Shown: positions 57,705 to 64,000 of the stretch, one piece after another
Numbering within the stretch: position 1 is the first letter of the stretch
Layout of the letters: the number at the start of each line of letters is the position of its first letter
From: Saturnia japonica
Taxonomy: Eukaryota; Arthropoda; Insecta; Lepidoptera; Saturniidae
Assembly: GCA_033032175.1 (NCBI GenBank)
Contig: CM065319.1
Location: 14,729,018 to 14,793,017, forward strand
Reading direction: 5' to 3'
DNA: 64,000 nucleotides
Notes under the pieces: model-generated
The model's database searches: none
Seen by the model: the letters and a program-made list of their open reading frames with translations, nothing else
Told to the model about the DNA's origin: nothing
Program-made: the position numbers and the translations under genes

Positions 57705-58534
57705 TTGGCGAATCTTACGTACTACGAATCCAACAGAACTTAATCTTCCCTACAAATTTTTAATATGGCTTAAAAACTAAGCTATCTTAGGACACGAAGG
57801 ACGATAGCGAGAATGTTTATCTTAAGCTTTTCTCATAAAATTATATAGGAATTTTCTTATATATGGAATAGAAAAGATGAAATAAAAGATTTTACCAAAT
57901 CTAACTGATAGTTCCCTACCACTTTTATCGAACCCTCTTCCCTAAGAAGCTCTGCAAACCCTATCTACCGCAGAAATGCAACCTAAGATCATCTGTATTT
58001 CTCCAGCAGGGCTGCCCCAAGTAGAGAAATTGCCATAGAATATTTCTGTGCTTTAGCTCTCTCTTTATGATATGAACGATAGTGGGTTTATTATTATAGT
58101 ATACGCTGGTAGTTGTAAAACCAACACAATGATCAAAGCAAATTATTTTTGAGTTTGAAGAGGTCAACCACCGCGAAATATAGAGCACAAATCTACAAAA
58201 CTTTGATAAACTTCTTCGTTCTACCCGACTCATCCTTTTATCAACGTATTACTTAAACTTAACCCGCATAAAAGTTAATTTTGAAGATTTGTTTAATCAT
58301 GATGATAAATAAAATAAATTTTTATCTAAGTTATCTATAAACGAGACCTGTTCTTGTCATTTTTATTAAATCTAGAGCTTTGTATGTAAATTTAATTTTT
58401 TACCCTGTTTTGATAGATATCCAACTAATAATAATGTAAAAGTTTATTTTTGGTTGTTTGATATTCAATCACGTATTAGCGGCTAAACGGATTTGTTTAT
58501 AACCTTTTTTTTTGTAACGTGGGAAACCCATCAT
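57705..58534. other. Intergenic DNA
   Basis: The region continues with AT-rich DNA that may belong to the LINE copies on both sides; the 90-codon ORF at 57961-58233 shows no clear domain. Confidence 0.35.
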
Positions 58535-59900
58535 GGTTTTTTTTTTAATTTTTTTTTTTCTGTTTATTACCAAAAACTAGCAAAAAAAATTACACGTATC
58601 CTTAACTCTAATCTTAACTAAAAAAGATTTTATAGAAAAGGAGTTATACTACCTACTTAAATCACTAAATGGTTTTAATTAACCTTTAAAAAATATCGCT
58701 TGAGTATATTTTTGATTTGGCTTCTATTTTTGTTTTCAAGCTTATCGACTATAGCTTTAGGTAATTTATTTAACGTACTGGGCAGAACGCATCTCCGAAC
58801 CCTCTCACCGTACACGTTGTTACATTTAGGTATTTCAAATGTAGGAAGATATACCAGATTACGTAAGGTCACGGGTCTTACTATCCTATTAAAGTTCTAC
58901 TCACAGTTACTGTATTGAGTTACAATTGCCAAATCCAATTTATCGAAAATGCTCAGAACTTTACAATAATTAAATAAATAATGATAGTTATCTTTGTATT
59001 TATACTTAATTTTTAACGGAACAATGGTTTTCAATAACCTTATTTGTAAATTATATATATCCTTCAAATAACTCATATATGTACGTCCATAGCTAGCTAG
59101 TCCATAATTGATCACTGAATCAGCCAATGACATATACACGAGCCTCAATGTGTTATAAGGAACTTTATGTTTAAGTATGCACAATTTTGACAGCACAGCT
59201 CAAGTTTACAACATACCTGGCCAACATGCGGACCCCAATTAAATTTATGATCTATTTTAAGCCCAAGATATGTATGCTCTTCCACTACGTCAAGGTACGA
59301 ACATGTGCATGAGGTATTGTTTAAGTGCATGCAGTTGTGCTCATGAGCGACAATCTTAGGTAGGTAGTTAATTTTTTTATATGGTGAATGTATAAACATT
59401 AGCTTAGTTTTACTGTAGTTAATGGATAGACTTAAATCGTGAGCCCACTTACTCAACATATCAAAATCCTCCTGAATCATACCTTGTAGCGTATTGAAAT
59501 CACTGTGAGCAGTGATTATACATGTGTCATCAGCAAACTGATATACCGAACCATGTTGAAATATATTGCACATATCGTTTACATATAATAAGTATTCTGT
59601 CGGTCCCGGGACGGATCCTTGGGTCGTGCCTTGATATGTAGGTATCTGGCTACTATATTCACCAGCTATGGTGACTGAATTAAATCTATTTGTGTTATAA
59701 CTTTTAAAGAGTTCCAACATCGGTCCCTGTATACCATTCTGCTCCATTTTTTTATACAGTGTCTTAAGGTTCAATGTGTCAAATGCTTTGTTGAAATCAA
59801 CCATAACAGCAAGAATATATTTTCTGTTATCTAAATGGTAATTTATTTCATCTGTAAATAAGGACAATAACTGTGACGTACTTTTCTTTTTTTTTGAAAA
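58535..59900 (-). mobile_element. 5'-truncated LINE (CR1/Jockey-like)
   Basis: ORF from about 59900 to 58675 and an A/T-rich 3' end near 58535-58560. RT motifs: VMVDFNKAFDTLN, GTTQGSVPGPTEYLLYVNDM, FADDT and HTYLGLKIDHKFNWGPHV. Endonuclease and the first RT blocks are missing. The clade assignment is uncertain. Confidence 0.8.
58675..59900 (-). pseudogene. LINE reverse transcriptase, frameshifted
   Basis: Main frame 59867-59145 holds RT blocks 3-7 with the FADD active site. After a frameshift near 59190 the thumb and C-terminus continue in another frame (SKLCILKHKVPYNTLRLVYM, NYGLASYGRTY), and again at 58872-58675 (TLRNLVYLPTFEIPKCNNVY, VRRCVLPSTLNKLP). Not functional as read. Confidence 0.82.
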
Positions 59901-59933
59901 CCGAATTGTCTGTTATGCACTATGTTATGTGCG

Positions 59934-60112
59934 AAACAGCCGCTCGCGGGGACGAGTGGTTATGTGAGACTCCTACTCACTAAAACTCCACGGTGTACTT
60001 AAACCGGGCCATGGCCTAAGTAGGAGACAGCTCAGTACACCCTACCCGTCTCCTCTGGTTCGGCTAGGGTGGCGGGAGTTGGCGAATAAACCGCCTCCTC
60101 CGGATTAACATA
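59934..60112 (+). mobile_element. LINE-derived GC-rich fragment
   Basis: TGGTTATGTGAGACTCCTAC, AAACTCCACGGTGTACTTAA and CTCCTCTGGTTCGGCTAGGG; shares its core with 55895-55970 on the other strand. Resembles noncoding ends of R1/Jockey-type elements (inference). Confidence 0.45.
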
Positions 60113-60910
60113 TAGGATAATTTTATACCAGTAAAGACCCAAATCTGAAATCCACGCAGACAGTATCGCGGGTATAACCTTGTTTATTACAAATCAAATA
60201 AGAGTGAAAATAAAAAATAAATGATCTTTTTCAATCTGTTTGTAAGTCTAGATTTAGTTAAAAAGTTACTTAGTTTATAAAATGTTATATACAGGAAGTA
60301 TGGCATTCCTTATTTTTTTAATCTCAAATATCTAACAAATCTTTGGGCGGTGCGGGTTTCCCCGTCGACAATAACCTCGGCGTCGAGTAACTTCTATAGT
60401 TTCGCAACAAAATTGTCATCTCTGTTTGGAAAGGTACCCAGTGAGACGGGATTTCCTGCCCTATTTAAATATTATTCATGTGGATAGATTGGAAACAAAC
60501 GAAAACATTACACTCTGTTGATATTGACAATTAATTTGAGTAATTAATAGCTTGAGTCAAAAATTTGCTTTAAGATATCAGACTTGTAAAGTGAATTCAA
60601 CTTGAACTTTTTTAGTGTGGTTTCGTAAATACGAATTCTGCCAGTGTCAAGTCATTCATAGGAGAGTGATTTTATAGGTAGTTATCAAATTTTTATATCT
60701 TATTTCCCGGATTAGCCTACTAAAACATGTGATACCATCTTTTAATTAAACACACACTTGCATAACACAATGTAATATAGTTATTATGAAGTTTTATTTT
60801 GTAAATAATATAAAATTTGCCAGAAGGTTGATAAAAGGGTCAGAAGGAGTTGGTCTGTTGATATAATCTATTCTAGGCGAGATACAGCTCCCTAGTATCA
60901 CTCCTATTAT
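60113..60910. other. Intergenic AT-rich DNA
   Basis: No exon, RNA gene or named repeat recognised. Confidence 0.4.
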
Positions 60911-60911
60911 T

Positions 60912-61175
60912 ATGAAGAAGCGGCTACGATTACTGGGGTACGTGCATCAAATGGAGTGGACTCTTTTGTCAAAGCAAGTCCTATTCAGAGAAGTTGCAGA
61001 TCCAAAGAGGTCTGTTGTGCGGCCCATGGTCTGTTTTATAGATGGTACCGAGTGCGATATGGTTGCATATACCATCCCAAATGGTTAATGGGAGGAGTTG
61101 GACGAGGATCGAATTACGAGGCGTCGTCTGATTCATGAAGGTCAATCAACGCACGATGACGCCTTGAATTGTTAA
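60912..61175 (+). pseudogene. LINE ORF C-terminal relic
   Basis: 88 codons in one frame: MKKRLRLLGYVHQMEWTLLS, KQVLFREVADPKRSVVRPM, one internal TAA at 61086, then WEELDEDRITRRRLIHEGQ. Pattern K-x-L-R-x-L-G-H-V...R-x-R is typical of LINE ORF2 ends. Confidence 0.65.
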
Positions 61176-61499
61176 TAAAACTTTAAATTGTAAAAATATT
61201 AGTAAAATATAATTTTTATTTATTGTTAACCAATTAAAAAAACCGTATACAAGTGTATAATTATGAACGTAATTCGGGAAGTGATTAACTATAAAAATTA
61301 CTAATAACACTATCAGAAATAATAAAATATGAGTATAAGTAAAACTACAAGATGATAATCATAATAAACGCATATGGAGTCGCAGAACACTTCTAGTATA
61401 AATGCATCTATATAAATTAAATGATAGAGATTTGTCGATGCATCACGCAAAAAGTACTAGATATGTTTTGATATCCTTATATACTTGGTCTTTATCAAA

Positions 61500-61575
61500 A
61501 AACAAATTATCACGATATCTTCATTCAATAAAAAGTTATTAAAGTTTTAAGAAACTACGATTTTTATAAGCGTTA
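61500..61575 (+). repeat. Dispersed repeat, family E, copy 2
   Basis: AATTATCACGATATCTTCAT and TCAATAAAAAGTTATTAAAG match 8400-8490. Confidence 0.45.
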
Positions 61576-61851
61576 CGCGTTCTTCTGTCGACAACGCGTG
61601 CCAAACCGCGGGTTAGCTAGTGGATAATAATTACTATGCTATGAAAGCGTTTAACTCTTTTTCACTGGAAAGTACTATATAGAACGTGATGTAAAGATAA
61701 GCCACAAAATTGTTTGAAGCAATAATAAAAATTACAATTATCAAAATTGTTCGGATGGCGATAAAAATAATAACACGTGGGCGTGACCAGTTACTAACTA
61801 GCAGCGTATTGTATGTAATAACATATCTTTAATTTCATAACTATTGTCAAC

Positions 61852-61925
61852 GGCCCATTAGCTCAGTTGGTTAGAGCGTCGTGCTAATAACGCGAAGGTC
61901 GCGGGTTCGATCCCCTCATGGGCCA
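61852..61925 (+). tRNA. tRNA-Ile (anticodon AAT)
   Basis: 74 nt with a closed acceptor stem GGCCCAT/ATGGGCC and discriminator A. D arm GCTC...GAGC, anticodon arm TCGTG-CTAATAA-CGCGA (a central AAT anticodon), T arm GCGGG-TTCGATC-CCCTC with one mispair at its second position. Box A TTAGCTCAGTTGG and box B GGTTCGATCCC present. A T6 run at 61932-61937 is the Pol III terminator. No intron. Confidence 0.95.
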
Positions 61926-62589
61926 TAACCATTTTTTGTTTATCTCTTTAAGCACCTTTTTTATATAATTACTAGCTATGCCCGCGGCTTCGCTCACGTG
62001 TACTACGGAATGTTGTCGATGGTGCGCACGCGCAAATCTTGCTCCGCCGCTAACCGGTTGAAAAATACTTATTGTGGGTGTTCCTTAGAAGATATACTCT
62101 CGCTGAATTTTTACCTGAATGCGAAAAGAAGGGTTATGTTTCTCGAGCGTATGTATTCTACTATCTACCAGTGCAAGTCCCGTCAAAATCGGTTCAACCA
62201 TTTAGAAGATTTCCGGAACAAACAGACAGACAAAAAAATTTGAAACTGTTTTTTTTCATAACCATTTTTTGTTTATCTCTTTAAGCACCTTTTTTATATA
62301 ATTACTAGCTATGCCCGCGGCTTCGCTCACGTGTACTACGGAATGTTGTCGATGGTGCGCACGCGCAAATCTTGCTCCGCCGCTAACCGGTTGAAAAATA
62401 CTTATTGTGGGTGTTCCTTAGAAGATATACTCTCGCTGAATTTTTACCTGAATGCGAAAAGAAGGGTTATGTTTCTCGAGCGTATGTATTCTACTATCTA
62501 CCAGTGCAAGTCCCGTCAAAATCGGTTCAACCATTTAGAAGATTTCCGGAACAAACAGACAGACAAAAAAATTTGAAACTGTTTTTTTT
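61924..62589 (+). repeat. 333-bp tandem duplication, two copies, joined to the tRNA
   Basis: The unit starts CATAACCATTTTTTGTTTAT at 61924 (last bases of the tRNA and its terminator) and again at 62257. The copies look identical apart from T-run length. Each holds a family D repeat: ACTAGCTATGCCCGCGGCTT, GGTGTTCCTTAGAAG, CAAAATCGGTTCAACC, AACAGACAGACAAAAAAATT. Confidence 0.93.
61932..61937 (+). terminator. Pol III terminator of tRNA-Ile
   Basis: TTTTTT six bases after the tRNA 3' end. Confidence 0.8.
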
Positions 62590-62599
62590 TGTTATAGGT

Positions 62600-63101
62600 A
62601 TGTGTTATATTTTTGTATTATAGGTTATATGCATTTAAGTATCTTCACATTACAATAGACACTTCAGTTTTATTAATTATATATAGAAGATATTTAACTA
62701 CCACGATTAAAAATATTAAAAGTACATAAGAAAAATTAGCTAGGACAACTTTTCACAAGCATTCAGAGTACCTCACGGTATTTTCCTTTACCGTCTTCCG
62801 ATACTTTGAATTAGTTATTGTACGAGAATTCCGAAAAATCCGTTGTTATGCCGGGGTCGAACATGCGGATATCGAATCGATATTCCGGCGGTCTAAGCCA
62901 CTCGACTACAACGACTTGGAATGCTTGAGAATTTTTTTTGTAATACCACTATATGTAGGAAAATATGGATCTGTTGATTTCTCAGTATTTGAAATCGACA
63001 GTACGTCGTGGTTTAGCGGGGTAATGAAGCCTTTGCCTTCCCTTGGGAAAAAGCCTTTGCCCAATAGTGGGACTCTTACCGGTTGATATAATCATCATCA
63101 T
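62600..63101. other. Intergenic DNA
   Basis: AT-rich. A stretch near 62850-62920 (GCCGGGGTCGAACATGCGGA, AAGCCACTCGACTACAACGA) looks like an inverted tRNA-derived SINE head. No gene. Confidence 0.35.
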
Positions 63102-63421
63102 TATATTAATACGCGTGCACGGAAGACTGAGATTTAGCATGGTTACAGTTTATATGGAGAAGGAGTGCAGAAAGCTAAAATTTATAAATATTTAGTATCT
63201 GTTACTAATATATTAAATAAAATAAATTAATACTGCGAATCCTAACCCGACAAATGCCATTGAACTTAGACCCTCCAAAATATTGACATTGTCACTCAAT
63301 GAAAAATGATAGCAAGGTGATATAATATTCATTGTTTAGGTTCATACTGCAAATGTCCAACAGAAAATAGTCTATTATTAAAAAGTCGCTGTTCGAATTT
63401 CGATCATTGGACGACCGCTAG
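63102..63421 (+). mobile_element. Helitron-like nonautonomous repeat, copy 4
   Basis: ATTAATACGCGTGCACGG start (lacking about 30 bp present in copy 2) and CGACCGCTAG end. Same internal order as 17085 and 21285. Confidence 0.65.
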
Positions 63422-63574
63422 ATATTATTATTATATTAAAACAATAATTTATAATATAATTCATTAAAAGCTTGCCGTATTGTTGTAGTATATTTTTTTT
63501 ATATAATGTGCATATAAAATACCTCTTATGTAAAGTCTAACCTCCTAACCAGAACAAATACAAGAAAAGAAAAC

Positions 63575-63740
63575 CAACTTCAATGAATTTGAGTAGTTTC
63601 CTGGTGTATCTTCGAAGTTGAAGGTTCAATGCCAATGAAATTAAACTGGGACTACCCTTGTGGTATCCACTTTCTAACGAAAAAAGAATCATCCAAATCG
63701 ATTCATAAGCAAAAAAAGTTATGGCTGAACATTGCAGACT
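63575..63740 (+). repeat. Dispersed repeat, family C, copy 4
   Basis: AACCAACTTCAATGAATTTG, GTATCTTCGAAGTTGAAGGT and ATCCAAATCGATTCATAAGC. Runs straight into the LINE fragment at 63733. Confidence 0.6.
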
Positions 63741-64000
63741 TTCGAACTTAGTGGGGACGATTGATTCGAGTGGTCATTGATGGCTGCTCCTCCGATCTAT
63801 TGGCTATCAAAGCTGGGGTACCTCAAGGGTTGAACTTTCTGCGACTGTATTCCTGCTTCATATCAACTATATTCTTAAGCCCGGTACTTTTGAGTATGCA
63901 GACGATAGTACAGTTGTAGAAGGTTATAAATCTAATGCACGTACCAGTGGAAAGCAATTACACTCTCTCAGGGAGGTCATGGTCAAACACTTAAACTTGT
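63733..64000 (+). pseudogene. LINE reverse-transcriptase fragment, cut by the window edge
   Basis: Reads IRVVIDGCSSDLLAIKAGVP, QG, then after a frameshift LSATVFLLHINYILKPGTFE, YADDSTVVEG. These are RT blocks with a YADD active site. Stops and a frameshift show it is dead. Continues beyond 64000. Confidence 0.8.

Noticed and set aside
61998..62576. Two identical 81-codon proteins
   Set aside because: They are the noncoding family D repeat read twice across the 333-bp duplication.

Overview
The window is nuclear DNA from an insect, most likely a moth or butterfly. It is AT-rich and intron-rich and crowded with the repeat types usual in Lepidoptera: tRNA-derived SINEs, CTAG-ended Helitron-like repeats, Jockey and RTE LINE pieces, mariner/Tc1 relics, and a dispersed repeat beginning TAGCTNTGCCCGCGGCTTCG. 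Nothing looks bacterial or viral. I could not identify the species.

The one clear host protein gene covers more than half of the window on the minus strand, from a start codon at 43711 to a stop at 6369. I assembled it by hand from 13 small exons (90-242 bp) with GT-AG junctions that keep one reading frame throughout. It encodes about 607 residues: a short cytoplasmic N-terminus, a membrane segment, an all-helical extracellular domain resembling the NIT (nitrate/nitrite-sensing) domain, a second membrane segment, a short helical linker and a complete class III guanylyl cyclase domain. It has no kinase-homology domain and no ANF-receptor domain. It therefore looks like a NIT-domain receptor guanylyl cyclase, a little-described group in insects. 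The only other host gene recognised is a tRNA-Ile(AAT) at 61852-61925.

The introns and the right third are mobile DNA. Intron 2 (23840-33310) carries a young full-length Jockey-clade LINE (25256-31232) with an 11-bp target-site duplication (TSD), a long poly(A) tail, an intact ORF2 and an ORF1 broken by one stop codon. A 5'-truncated close copy of the same family lies at 3330-5589, past the cyclase 3' end, with its own 11-bp TSD. Intron 1 (33447-43592) carries a dead hAT transposon (35319-38078, 8-bp TSD) with a solo LTR inside it (36439-36989, 5-bp TSD), Tc1 relics and a SINE.

Right of the cyclase, 43.7-64 kb holds a 1.3-kb mariner (47910-49208) nested in the 3' end of a LINE, a gypsy-like LTR, an old mariner, several LINE fragments, the tRNA gene with a 333-bp tandem duplication starting at its 3' end, and a LINE reverse-transcriptase fragment running off the right edge. 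Exon and element limits are read by eye from splice signals, TSDs and repeat ends. Family names rest on motif recognition, not on searches.
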